Shown: positions 17,209-27,900 of the stretch, piece by piece
Position numbering within the stretch: the first letter of the stretch is position 1
How the letters are laid out: each line of letters starts with the position of its first letter
Source of the DNA: an uncultured Eubacteriales bacterium
GTDB taxonomy: Bacteria > Bacillota > Clostridia > Christensenellales > Borkfalkiaceae
NCBI GenBank assembly: GCA_900540805.1
Contig: UQHL01000002.1
Coordinates: 177,821 to 241,820, forward strand
Direction of reading: 5' to 3'
Length of the DNA: 64,000 nucleotides
Program-made: the position numbers and the translations under genes
The notes under the pieces: generated by a model
What the model saw: only the letters and a program-made list of their open reading frames with translations
Database searches by the model: none
What the model was told of the DNA's origin: nothing

Positions 17209-20200
17209 TCAATCCTCTGATTTTTCATCCGTATCTACGTCCGACCCATTCTCCTCATCGACGTCCGTTCCGTTTTCCGACTCGTTTGTTTCAACCGTCG
17301 TTTCCGTCGCGCCGCCGTCGGGTTTACCCTTATTTTTACGCGCCCTGAGGATAAAGAACGCCGCTATCGCGCCTCCGATCACCGCTATGCCGCAGCAAAC
17401 GCTGACGATAATGACCGCGGTATAGGATTTTTTGTCCGGAGTTTCGGGATCGACCGGCTCGATGATTTGCTGAGATTTGAGATATTCGAGCCGTCTTTCC
17501 GCGTCGGTCAGTCTGCTGATATTGGTCACCAGCGCGCGCTGATCGTCTGTGTTTATCTTATTGTAAGCGGTACGGGCCGCCGCGACGAGGTCCTCGCATT
17601 CGGACGTGAGCACGATTTCGTCGGGAATTTCCGCAATCGCCGCGATTGCCGCAAGCGTCGTCTGATCGGCCGCCGTCGAGCCTTCTACCTTCGTCCCGAA
17701 ATACTGACTGAAGATAAACGAATCGTAATTGAGCCCGTTTACAGGTTTGACCATAATCAGCTTATCGGTAACCCTGCCCACATAGTTTACGAAGTTCGCG
17801 CCGAAATAGAAATTGTTAAACAAGGAGGTCACATTCCACATAAAGTATTTGGAAATGCCCAGCCCCTCGATAACGTAAGTCTCTTTATCCGAGCCCGTGA
17901 AGGAGAAATATCCCTCATACGGAATAGGCAGCGTATTGATATAGCTTTCGTCGTACGTCTCTTCCAGCACGGGCGCTTTGTAGCCCTTGAATATAACCAT
18001 GCGAAGAGCTTCGCAGGCATAGAAAGCCTTATCGCCGATCGCCGTCACCGTGGAAGCGATCGTTACGTTTTTCAACGCGCTTCCCATAAACGCATTTGCG
18101 CTGATACGGACGGTTCCCTCTTCTACGACAAACGAGGTGCGCGCATCAGACTTGGGATAGGAAACAAGCTCCAGCCCGTTGGGAACGTTTTGATAAAGAA
18201 CGCCCGAAATCACTTTCACGCTGTCCGATACGGCATAGGTATCGATCAATTCGGTGCCTACAACCTTACCGTTGAAATATACGTCGGCTTCCACCGCATA
18301 CGTTTCGATTGCGCAATTAGAGAAAGGATTTTCCCCGAGCGATTGCAGCTTATTTGTGCTAACCTGCTTGCCGTTTTCGTCAAACGTCACGCCGAACGAT
18401 ACGGAAGTAAGCTTCGTATTCGCAAAAGCGAAATCGCCGATATAGGCCGCGGATTCGAGATTTGCGCTTTCAAGCGCCGTGTTGACAAACGCATAATTGC
18501 CGATATATACGGCTTTATCGAGATTGTTTACGGCGACAAGCTTTTCGCAATTGTTAAACGCTGCGTCGCCGATCTTCACGCCTTCGGCATACAGGGTGAC
18601 CGACGTAATCGGCGTCAAAGCCAACGCACCCTCCCCGATCACCGTCACGTGCTCGAGATCGATGTCCTCGATTATCGCACCCGTAAACGCATTTGCGCCC
18701 AATTCGACGATCGAATCGCTCAACGTTACGTTTTTAAGTGCGGTACAGCCGTAGAACGCATTTTCCGCGACGCTCGTAAGCTTATCGCCGAACACGACGG
18801 AGGTAAGCCCACCCGCGCCGTAAAAGGCAGAAGCGCCCAATTTTTCCAGATTGGTGAGATCGACCGAGGTCAACCCCGTCGCCCCTCTGAAGGCATATGC
18901 GCCGATAGAAACGGCTTTGGAAAGATCGAAGGAAGTCAAGGCCGTAACGCCCTGGAAAGCGTAGTCGCCGATCTGCGCGCCCTCGCCCAGAGTAACGCTT
19001 GTCAGCGTCGTCAACGCGCTGAACGCTCCCAGACCGATTTTCGCATTCGCACCCGCCGTCACGCTTACAAGCGCCGTCTTGAAGAAGGCTCCCTCTCCGA
19101 GCGTGACGCCGTTGCCGAGCGTTGCATTTTTAAGATAGCCGTTGCTCGCAAACGCATAATTTCCGACGTTCGCGTTATCGGGCAAGGCGACGGAAGAAAG
19201 TCTCGTACCCGCAAAGGCATAATCTCCGATGGAGGTAAGTCCCGCAGCGTTGGGGATCTTCGTGATTGCGGTGCCCGCAAACGCATAGTTGCCCGCAGAC
19301 TTCAGTTTGTTCATCGTAACCGCCGCCAGAGCCGCGCAATCGGAGAAGGCATAATCGCCTACCTCCGTCACGTTATTCGCAACGACGGAAATGAGATTTG
19401 TATTTCCGGAAAACGCACCCGTAGAGATGGACGTCGCGTCCGTCGTCACCCTCGTCGTCGCGGACGCGGGCGCCGCAAGCAGCAGCTGGGTACCATTATT
19501 TTTATAAATGATCGAATCGTCGCCGTTTTTGAAAGAGAGCGCGGTGTTGGCAGGATCGAGGCGGAATTTCGCCACCTTCGTGCCCGCAAACGCATATTCG
19601 CCTATGACGGAGACGTCCTTGCCGAGCGTCACCTTGCTCAGTTCCGTACAGCCGTTGAAGGCATACGGGGAAATAACCGCCGCATTGATGGAAACGGAGG
19701 TGAGCTTTTTGCAGCCCGCGAACGCCGCGTTTCCTACCTTGACCTTTTCCGCATCAAACGTTACGTTTGCGAGATCCGCACAGCCGTAAAACGCGCCGAC
19801 GCCGATCGACTGACAGGACGAGGGAAGGGAAAGCACGTTCAGCTTGCTTTCGCGGAAAGCATAGTCGCCGAAGGATACGACGGATGAGAAATTCGCTTCG
19901 GTGATCGCCGTCTTGTAAAACGCTTCTTTATTGATAAACTGAACGTCCTCGAGATTGATCTTCAACAGGGAAGTACAGTTATAGAACGCGCCGAAGCCGA
20001 TCTTCTTCAACGTGGAAGGCAGTACCACTTCCTCGAGCGACGTACAGTCTGCAAACGCATACTCGGCAATCTCCGTAACTCCCTCGGGAATGATTACCTT
20101 TTTGATTTTATCGTTTCCGATAAACTGTTGTTTCAGATGATAAGGGTCCTCTTCGGTGATGACGTCGCCGTTCTCCAGATCCTTTTCCACAAACTCGTAG

Positions 20201-23200
20201 CTCGAAAACGCATACTGATAGATCGTCGTTATACCGAGGTCGTCGGGAATGACGACGCAATTATTTTCGTCGCCCGCGCCGCGGTAAAAGCTGAGATAAA
20301 TACTATTGTTAATAAACGGATTTTTGACCGTGACCGCGATACGTACGCTCGTACTCTGCTTGTCGTCCAACAGAAGCGACACGGCGATATATGCCTTTGT
20401 ATCTCTGTTTGCCGTATATTTGGCCGTAATCGTACCGTTTTCGTCAACGGAAGCGATATCCTCTCTCGACGACGAAAATTCAACCTTTGTGCGATCGGGG
20501 AAGTAGGAGTCGAGGACGTAATCCAAGGTCACCTGCTCGGAGGGATACATCGAAATCTCGAGCGTCGGCCCGAATACGTTTTTGCTGCCGGTAAATCCGA
20601 TCGTACGATCGTCGTTTGAAGGAACGATAAACGCGTCGTCCGTAGTAAAGCCCGTCACTTCGAATCTGTTTGCGGCAATCGCGTCGTATTTCATATACCC
20701 GAGAGCGGTATCCTCGGGCGAAAGTACCGAGACGTCCAGCGTGGCGGAAACTTCTTCGCCCGCGCCGTTTTTACCCTTTACCGTGATCGTCGCGTCGCCC
20801 GAGGCACGCGCCACAACCGTTCCGTTGACCACCCCGATAATCTTCTCGTCGCTCACGCTGTAATCGAGCGTCGAAACCCAGGTGGAGGAAGGATAAACCT
20901 GAAGAATATCCGTGAGCTTGAACGTTTCGTTGGGGCTCATGACGAGAACCTGCTCGCCCTCGGCGATATTTCCCGCAGCGATCTGCTTGTCGTTGAGCGC
21001 GCTCTTTTTGGCGTCCGCATCGACTTCGAAGAAAACGGAAACGATATCGTCGGGCAAGGGAATCTCGTAAATCGCGTTATTCATCGCGTAATCGTAAACC
21101 GACGCGACAAACGTATTGTTGTTTTCGTCTATCGACGTCGTCCCGTCCGGATGATAGATGAGACCGTCCGACTCCTTCAGCTGATTGATATAATCGGTAA
21201 GCTCGACCGTCACCACGGAAGTGGAATTGAACGACGAATAGACCGGCGTCAGGTATTTGCCGAAAGAAGAGAGCGAGAAGCTTTTGCCGTTGTGCGTGAC
21301 CTGACCGACATTGACCGCCATTGCGTAATGGTTGTCGTAAATACTTAAATCGGCATACAGCTTCGTTTCTTTGTTTATCTTGTCATAAACGGTGCGGTAC
21401 TTGACGTCCGTCACGATGGGCGCTTCGAAATCCATATACAGGGGAAATTCGATACGGCTCCGTTTATTGTTTTGTTCGCCGTCCCAATCGATATACGCAT
21501 CGACCGTGACGGTATATTGCGTGTTGTTTTTCAGATTCTGTTCGATCGCGTCGAAGCCGATATCGATGGGCGAATAGTAGATCGAGCTGCCCTCGCTGTA
21601 CGACTTGCGTTGATTGTTATTCGTCTTTGAAAATACGACCTCTCCCGTGGAATCCTCCACGACCTTTATCTCGACGCGCTTTGCGTTGCGGAGCATACCC
21701 GCCCAAATAGATTCGAGCGTGTTGATCGTGGTGTTTCCGTCGGCGCCGTTGTTTTGATTGGACAGCGCCACGTGATCTCTCTGCGCCGCGATCTGGGTCG
21801 CCGAAGGATCCTGCTTAAAATAGTAGGAGCCGAGATAAGAGATATAATCGCTGTACAGCCCGCCGATCACTTTCGTCGGATAGGCGTCCGCCATTACCTT
21901 GTCGGCCGCGTCTATTCCCGCGTCGAGTTCGTCCGCGTTGGTATCGAAAAATTCCTCGTCGAAAATGGGAGCCTGCGTCCAATCGCCGTAAAAAGCAAGG
22001 AACGGTACGTTGAGATTGACCCCGTTGCTTCCGCGCGCGGTCAAGGTGACAAAGCCTTCGACATACATGCCGTTTTCAAAGGACTTGTCGAGATATTGTT
22101 TGTCTTTGTCGGACAAAGTAACCGTAACGGTCACTTTAAGCGTACCGCCGGCATCGACCGTAACGGTGTTGCCGTTTCTCGAGCCGTCCCCGGAAACGGA
22201 GGTGACTTTACGATCGGCGCCGTCCAAAAGATAGCCTTCCTCTGTCACCGTCGTTTCGCCGTGCGTGGTATAAGTGGAGCTGACGCCTTCGGTGAGCACA
22301 AGGGCGTCAACATCGTATGTAAGCGCTCTCTGGCTGATATTATTGACCGCAAAGGTCATTTCGTACACGCCCGTCTTATTTTTATCGTCCTTGAGCTCGA
22401 GTTTGGTTTTATCCATTACCCGATCGCCCTCGAAGGTGGTCAGATACGCAGGCGTGGTAGTCGCTTTGGTAAGGTTGGCAAGACCCGCACCCTGCTTTCT
22501 TACCGCGTAGGGCAAGCCGATCTTGTTATAGGCGATATCCGTCGTGGACATCATGATCTGATTGACGAGCGCCGTGACGTCCTTCGTGTCGCTTGCGTCC
22601 GCGGCGACGTATTCCTTGACGTACTGACGGATCAGGGAGGTTACGCCCGCCTGATTGGGCGCGGCCATGGACGTACCCGAAAGCTTTTCGTAGCCCTGTC
22701 CGGGCACAGCCGACAGAATGTCTCCGCCGTGCGCGGTGATTTCGGGCTTTATTTTCAAGTCGGAGGTAGGACCCCAGGACGAGAAATCGGACATGAAAGG
22801 ACCCGCCACCTGATCGCGGCTGATCTTGATTTTGCCCGTACTGCTTTTTGCGAGCAGCTCGCCGTCGTCCTGCGAAATAGAGCACACGGGGGCGGAAGCC
22901 GACCCGATCGCCATGGAGATTTCGCCCGAAACGTTGTTGTAAATGATGACGCCCGCAGCGCCCGCGTCGCTCGCCGCCTTCGCTTTATCCTCGAACGACG
23001 TCGTGCCGCGCTTTACGAGGGCGATCTTTCCCCTTACGTCGAGGCCGTTGTAATCGACCGCGCTGCCGAAGCCGGAGATGGTCACGTATTCGAAGATTTT
23101 TTCGTTTTCGTTTTCCGCGAGTATGTCGTTGACGAAATTTTTGGGCTTGGAAGCCTTGTCGTTGGCCTCCTTGAAGTACATGACCTTGCCCTCGTACGTG

Positions 23201-24522
23201 AGATACGGGGTCTTTACGCCGCTGATGGACGCAACGGAAAGCGCCGCGTCATAGGTGGAAGGCGCGCCGACCGTACCCGAATCGGGATTGGAGGTAAGGC
23301 CGAGGTTGCCGTTCTTTTCCGAACCGAACGTAGCGTTGTAATCGTTGGAGGCCGCGGCGATCAAGCTGATCCCCGCCTCCTTGATATTGTCGTAGATCTC
23401 ATTTTTTTCCTTCTCGTCAACCTCGCGGGAAAAGCCGCAGGAACTCCCGAGGGACATATTGATGACATCGACGCCGAGCGTGACGCAATCCTCCAGCGCG
23501 GCAAGAATCCAGGAGGTCTTTGCGCCTTTGTCAGAATCGGAGAACACCTTCATGATCGCGAGCTGCGCGTTGGGCGCAACGCCCGTGATCGTATCGTCCT
23601 GCCCCGCGATAATGCCCGCGACGTGCGTGCCGTGCGCGCTGTTGATGGGAAGAACGTCGGGGTCCTTATCCGCATAATCGTACGCATAGGGAACCTTCTT
23701 GCTTACGTAAACGTCCTCGCCGGTAAGCCCCGAGGTAAACGTCGCCGCAGCGGTCGCCCCCACCTTTTTCGCAACGTCCCTTTCGGAGCCGTCACCGAGC
23801 GTGAAAGCGAGATCCTCGTCGGGCGTGGCAAAATTATTTACGCTGAACGCCGTATGCGTATAATCGAGACCCGTATCGAGCACGGCGATTACCACGCCGT
23901 TGCCCTGATATTCGGAATCGGAGCTGTCGAAAATACCCGTGGAATACACGTTGACGTCGTTTTCGACGACTTCGGCCGTCGCCGCCTCGTATTCCTCTCC
24001 GACGATCAACGTCGCCCTCGAACCGAGCAGCTTTTGCAACTCGTCGAAATCGTGGGCCTTGACCGTGATTTCAAAGCCGCTTAAAACGGTGTCGTAAGTC
24101 TCCCCTCTCTTGTAGGAAATCCCCGACTTATTGAGCATTTTGACCAGCTCCGCCCGTTTTCTTTCGATTTTATTTACGGCTGCGACGCCCTTTTTGCTAT
24201 CCCGATATTCCGCGACGGAAAGCTTGCCGTCCGCATTGTCTTTATAGGAATCGAGCACGCTATCGACGCTCATCTCCACAATGACGGAAATATCCTGATT
24301 TTTTTCAATCGTATCGGGGAGTTTATATACGACCGAGCTGTCGAAATAATCCTCGACGTTGGTGTCGAGCGAGCCGTCGTATAAGCCTATTTTCCCGGCT
24401 GCCCCGGAAGGCGACGTATCGTCTCCCCTGAAATTATTTTCTCCGATAGTACAGCCCGCAATAAAAACACAGGCGATACCGACCGAAAAAACTTTTAAGA
24501 TATTACGTTTGTACTTTGTCAT
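17209..24522 (-). CDS. Giant lipid-anchored subtilisin-like protease with PA, Ig-like and LRR_5 repeats
   Basis: A 2437-residue surface serine protease. The signal peptide ends in lipobox IAGC (residues 21-24). An I9-type propeptide-like segment is followed by a peptidase S8 domain with catalytic Asp216 (AVLDTGLD), His297 (HGTHVAG) and Ser618 (LSGTSMAAP). A PA domain is inserted at about 480-560, as in lactococcal and streptococcal cell-envelope proteinases. Fn3/Ig-like domains reach about residue 1400. BspA-type LRR_5 repeats follow to about 2200. A final helical segment leads to a transmembrane helix near 2365 and an acidic tail. It is thus anchored at both ends. The ATG at 24522 has an AAGGAAAG site; upstream in-frame codons give only Arg-rich filler. 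It heads the operon with opp genes. Confidence 0.9.
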   Translation of the reverse strand: MTKYKRNILKVFSVGIACVFIAGCTIGENNFRGDDTSPSGAAGKIGLYDGSLDTNVEDYFDSSVVYKLPDTIEKNQDISVIVEMSVDSVLDSYKDNADGKLSVAEYRDSKKGVAAVNKIERKRAELVKMLNKSGISYKRGETYDTVLSGFEITVKAHDFDELQKLLGSRATLIVGEEYEAATAEVVENDVNVYSTGIFDSSDSEYQGNGVVIAVLDTGLDYTHTAFSVNNFATPDEDLAFTLGDGSERDVAKKVGATAAATFTSGLTGEDVYVSKKVPYAYDYADKDPDVLPINSAHGTHVAGIIAGQDDTITGVAPNAQLAIMKVFSDSDKGAKTSWILAALEDCVTLGVDVINMSLGSSCGFSREVDEKEKNEIYDNIKEAGISLIAAASNDYNATFGSEKNGNLGLTSNPDSGTVGAPSTYDAALSVASISGVKTPYLTYEGKVMYFKEANDKASKPKNFVNDILAENENEKIFEYVTISGFGSAVDYNGLDVRGKIALVKRGTTSFEDKAKAASDAGAAGVIIYNNVSGEISMAIGSASAPVCSISQDDGELLAKSSTGKIKISRDQVAGPFMSDFSSWGPTSDLKIKPEITAHGGDILSAVPGQGYEKLSGTSMAAPNQAGVTSLIRQYVKEYVAADASDTKDVTALVNQIMMSTTDIAYNKIGLPYAVRKQGAGLANLTKATTTPAYLTTFEGDRVMDKTKLELKDDKNKTGVYEMTFAVNNISQRALTYDVDALVLTEGVSSTYTTHGETTVTEEGYLLDGADRKVTSVSGDGSRNGNTVTVDAGGTLKVTVTVTLSDKDKQYLDKSFENGMYVEGFVTLTARGSNGVNLNVPFLAFYGDWTQAPIFDEEFFDTNADELDAGIDAADKVMADAYPTKVIGGLYSDYISYLGSYYFKQDPSATQIAAQRDHVALSNQNNGADGNTTINTLESIWAGMLRNAKRVEIKVVEDSTGEVVFSKTNNNQRKSYSEGSSIYYSPIDIGFDAIEQNLKNNTQYTVTVDAYIDWDGEQNNKRSRIEFPLYMDFEAPIVTDVKYRTVYDKINKETKLYADLSIYDNHYAMAVNVGQVTHNGKSFSLSSFGKYLTPVYSSFNSTSVVTVELTDYINQLKESDGLIYHPDGTTSIDENNNTFVASVYDYAMNNAIYEIPLPDDIVSVFFEVDADAKKSALNDKQIAAGNIAEGEQVLVMSPNETFKLTDILQVYPSSTWVSTLDYSVSDEKIIGVVNGTVVARASGDATITVKGKNGAGEEVSATLDVSVLSPEDTALGYMKYDAIAANRFEVTGFTTDDAFIVPSNDDRTIGFTGSKNVFGPTLEISMYPSEQVTLDYVLDSYFPDRTKVEFSSSREDIASVDENGTITAKYTANRDTKAYIAVSLLLDDKQSTSVRIAVTVKNPFINNSIYLSFYRGAGDENNCVVIPDDLGITTIYQYAFSSYEFVEKDLENGDVITEEDPYHLKQQFIGNDKIKKVIIPEGVTEIAEYAFADCTSLEEVVLPSTLKKIGFGAFYNCTSLLKINLEDVQFINKEAFYKTAITEANFSSVVSFGDYAFRESKLNVLSLPSSCQSIGVGAFYGCADLANVTFDAEKVKVGNAAFAGCKKLTSVSINAAVISPYAFNGCTELSKVTLGKDVSVIGEYAFAGTKVAKFRLDPANTALSFKNGDDSIIYKNNGTQLLLAAPASATTRVTTDATSISTGAFSGNTNLISVVANNVTEVGDYAFSDCAALAAVTMNKLKSAGNYAFAGTAITKIPNAAGLTSIGDYAFAGTRLSSVALPDNANVGNYAFASNGYLKNATLGNGVTLGEGAFFKTALVSVTAGANAKIGLGAFSALTTLTSVTLGEGAQIGDYAFQGVTALTSFDLSKAVSIGAYAFRGATGLTSVDLTNLEKLGASAFYGAGGLTSVVFGDKLTSVAENAFYGCTALKNVTLSDSIVELGANAFTGAIIEDIDLEHVTVIGEGALALTPITSVTLYAEGVKIGDAAFNNCEKLVAVNNLDKAVYIGNYAFVNTALESANLESAAYIGDFAFANTKLTSVSFGVTFDENGKQVSTNKLQSLGENPFSNCAIETYAVEADVYFNGKVVGTELIDTYAVSDSVKVISGVLYQNVPNGLELVSYPKSDARTSFVVEEGTVRISANAFMGSALKNVTIASTVTAIGDKAFYACEALRMVIFKGYKAPVLEETYDESYINTLPIPYEGYFSFTGSDKETYVIEGLGISKYFMWNVTSLFNNFYFGANFVNYVGRVTDKLIMVKPVNGLNYDSFIFSQYFGTKVEGSTAADQTTLAAIAAIAEIPDEIVLTSECEDLVAAARTAYNKINTDDQRALVTNISRLTDAERRLEYLKSQQIIEPVDPETPDKKSYTAVIIVSVCCGIAVIGGAIAAFFILRARKNKGKPDGGATETTVETNESENGTDVDEENGSDVDTDEKSED

Positions 24523-24660
24523 CTTGCTTTCCTTTTTACTCCATAAAACCCGCCCGTCACGACGATAGCGGCGCCGACCGCGACGAAAGCGCGCAACCCG
24601 CCGAAAACGGCTTGTCGGCAGGCCGCAGCAGGCCTGCATCGCATAAATACACGATTATAT
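24523..24660 (-). promoter_or_regulatory. GC-rich structured leader of the protease operon
   Basis: Between the AT-rich promoter zone and the protease ATG lie about 135 bases that are far more GC-rich than flanking intergenic DNA. They hold a perfect 7-bp inverted repeat GCAGGCC/GGCCTGC (24618-24624 and 24631-24637, six-base loop) and short stems such as GCCG-AAAA-CGGC. The region is open in frame with the protease but reads as Arg-rich filler. A structured 5' leader is likely; no known riboswitch was recognised. Confidence 0.4.
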
Positions 24661-24710
24661 TTTTATGATATTATATATTTTATAGCAAATCTCAAAAAAA
24701 GTAAAGCATG
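24661..24710 (-). promoter_or_regulatory. AT-rich candidate promoter of the protease-opp operon
   Basis: Within 24661-24710 the minus strand has TTTACT, 15 bases, TATAAA and an overlapping TTGAGA, 14 bases, TATAAT. Neither pair has ideal spacing, but this is the only promoter-like zone in the 412-base gap 24523-24934. The rest of the gap (24711-24860) shows no gene or clear signal. Confidence 0.4.
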
Positions 24711-24865
24711 TCTTGCGGCTTTTGCAAATAATTTTTCAGCCGTTTCAATAAATAGCTTATTCTGTTAGTTATTATCAGAAGCGGACTGATTTTCTTATAA
24801 CGGCAAACATTATTCCGCTGCTTTACCTTTCTGTTTTTTATAGAAGCGCCCGTTTCCGCGCGCTC

Positions 24866-24927
24866 CTTCTCCCCGGCGGGGAATAGAGAGGCAGGCGAGG
24901 AAGCTTTTTCCCGCCCCGCCTCTTTTT
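24866..24927. other. GC-rich hairpins after the 1532-residue lipoprotein gene, T-tract on the plus strand
   Basis: An imperfect stem pairs GAGGCAGGCGAGG (about 24888-24900) with the CCCGCCCCGCCTC side ending at about 24923, followed on the plus strand by six T. A second small stem (CCCC-GGC-GGGG) lies at about 24873-24883. On the minus strand, where the gene ends at 24935, the hairpin is preceded by A and has no T-tract, so it is a poor terminator for that gene but a fair one for plus-strand transcription. Confidence 0.45.
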
Positions 24928-24934
24928 TGTCCGA

Positions 24935-27900
24935 TTACGCAGCGGCCGCCGCGGACGCTACGACGATATACTCCGCATACGCTTCCAAAGCCGCCGCAAA
25001 GGCCGTCTTTGTCGCTTCGTCGGCAACGACGATTTCGAGAGCGGCGACTTCTTTGAAAATTTCCTCGCCGAATTCGGGAACGGTCGTTCCGAGGAAGGTC
25101 ACCGTAAGGACGGTTCCCTCTTCGCCGTTCGCGTTGGCATACGCAAACGCATTTTTGCCGATTTTTTCGACCGCGCTTCCGATCGTAACGTTTTTGAGCG
25201 TAAGCGCCTGCAAAAACGCATAGTCGCCGATTGTCCTGATCGCCGCAAGATTGAGCTCCGTGAGGGAAACGCATCCGTAGAAGCCCTGCGTGCCGATGGT
25301 TTCGATTTTTTCTTCGCTGATTTCCGCCAGCGATACGCAATAAGCGAAGGCGCTTGCGCCCACCGCAGTAAGCCTATCCGCAACGACCGTCTCCAGCGCG
25401 GTGCAGTAATAGAACGCGCCTGCGCCGATCGAGGTAACGCCGGGCATTGCAATCGAAACGAGAGCTCTCATGCTCTGGAAAGCGTTGGCGCCGATTTCCG
25501 TTACGCTTACGGGAAGGGTAATCTGCGTCTGAGTATAATCCACCCAGGCGAGAAGCTTACTGCCGCTGCCGTCGAGGATATACTGCTCGGTGACGGGCGC
25601 ATATTTACCCGTCTGCGTATTGATCGTAACGATGAGAGGAGCGGAAAGTGAGGAGGAAGTAAACTTCACATAGCCCTCTTTCAAAATCGTATAATTTCCG
25701 CTGTAACGGACACCCCTGGCGTCGATATACGTCGCCGAGACTTCGTAGCCGTCGAGAATGAGCACCGACCAATCGTCTCCGTGATACGTGCCTTCGTTTT
25801 CGTCTATCTCCGTACAGAAATAGGTGCGCGAAGAGCTGCTGCCCGACGCAAAGAGCATATACTCTTTAGCCGTCGTTTCGCCCTTTTTGGTATAGAGTGC
25901 CGTGCCGCTTTCGGTAAGCACGTACGTTCCGTTTTCAATCGCCTCTCCTTCGAGGTTGAGAATTTCCGCGTTGCCGTGGCCGTCGAGATACAGCGCATAA
26001 TCGAGATAAAGTCCGTTATCGTAACCGAAATACACGTTTTTCTCAAAGCCGTATTCCCATACGACGTTGGGAGCGGTCTCGTCCTTTACTTCATAATAAC
26101 GGGTTTCAAGGAGCTTGCCCGTCGCGTCGTACGTCTTTACGACGAACACGGTTTTCGCTTCGTTCCAGGCGAGCCCTGCGTTATAGGTAATTCCCTCAGC
26201 GCTGTCGTTATAGGCGGCCGTGCCGTAGCTGTCGCACGTGATCGAGCCGATTTCTTTCCCGTCTTTATCCACCACCGAGAGATTGAAAACAATCTCGGGC
26301 CTTGCGACGCAATATACGGGATAGGTCTGCTGCGTCTGCTGATTGGTTACCTGCGTGAGACGGAAATTCGTTTTCTGTCCGTCCGCGGCCGTAAAGGTAT
26401 AATCTTCCGTTTCTTCGTTATACGCATAGGTGCCGGACGTCTCCGTCTCTCCCTCATAGAGCGTCGCAGAAACGCCTGCGAGCACGAGGATTTTACTTGT
26501 GTCGAGCGTGCCGTCCGAAAGGTTATAGAGATAGTACGCGCCCTCTTTCTCGTCGGAAGGAGCATAGGCGGTTTCCTCTTTGTTTGTGAAGTGGAAGCGA
26601 TAGCTCTTGCCGTCCGTAAAGGAGGTGAGCACAAAGAGATCCCCGAGGCGGGTATATCTGCACGTCTGGGCTTCCGCCGCGGCGTTCGCCTTATACTCGA
26701 TCAGGCCGTAGGCGTTGAATTCCATCGAGCTTCCGTCCGTTCCTTGGGCGGTCTTCACGCGGCTTTCGTCGTACTGCAAAAATACTCTCGTACCCGAAAG
26801 CGTCCAAAGCTGACACTTGAAGGACCCGAGCTCCTCGACGATTTCCTGAGACGTTCCTTCCGCCGTCTGCGTAGCGGTAAACTCGTAATAATTGTCCGCG
26901 TCGGTGCTTTCGTCCTTATCCTGATTGACGAAGGTTCCGAGGAAGGTAAATTTATATTCGCCCGTCGCCTCGTCGAGCACGGCTACCGCCATATAATCGT
27001 CGGTAAGCGGATAAATCTGCGCGGAATATTTTCCGGGATTGTTATAGCTGTTGGTGTAAGAAGCGCCGAAAAATTCCTTATACTCGGGCGTTCCCGCAGT
27101 TGCGTCTTCTCTGACATCGACGAGCAGAACCGTCACGCCCGTGCTGAGCTTGATTTCGATATAGGTAAAGAAGGTGTTGCCGTCCGCGGGCGTACAGACG
27201 CGGTAATCGCCCTTGTAAAGTTGAAGACTTTCGGTTCCGTCCTGCATCTGCGTCATGAGGTTGCAGGTGACGGCATTATATCCCGCAAACGTATAGACGT
27301 TTTTGCCGAGCGTAATGGTCTTACCCGCCATATCCGCGTTATACATTTCAAAGACGGGATATTTGTTGGCCGTACCGAGCTGGAAAGTAAACGCGGAGAA
27401 TTTCGCCTGATAAGCCGCTTCGGGAATAATCCACCCGTCCTCGTCTGCGGTAAAGGTAAAGCTGTTTTCGGGAGTTTTAGCCGCCTCATACTTTCCGTTT
27501 ACCATAGCCGTCCAGGTCTTGCCGTCGGAGGCAGGGACATAAATCGTCGCCGTTTTGTCGTATTTCAGCTGAAGCATGATCGTCTCTAAAGAGCCGCCGT
27601 TCTTAAACAGATAGCTTCCGCAGTGCTCTTCGATGGGAAGATAAGCGTTTGTCTCGAAATCGTAACAGAGCTTAAACCCTTCGCCTTCCTTGGGAACGAA
27701 CTGCATATAGCGCAGCTCCGAATCGATCACGCCGTAGCTTCCTTCTATCGGTTCGCCGCCGTCGGACGTATAGGTAGCGGCGCCGTAGCCGTCGATAAAG
27801 AGCACGTCCGTTTTTTGCGCCCCCGTAGCCTCGTCGTTATACGTGTATTCGAGAGTAGCCTGCATACCGTCGCTCATGACGAAAACGGGGTAACCCTGAA

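Noticed and set aside
17900..20150. Regularly spaced short DNA repeats that look array-like (also 41000-46300 and 30000-31900)
   Set aside because: The spacing follows the LRR_5 protein repeats in frame; copies are imperfect and there are no unique spacers, so this is not a CRISPR array.
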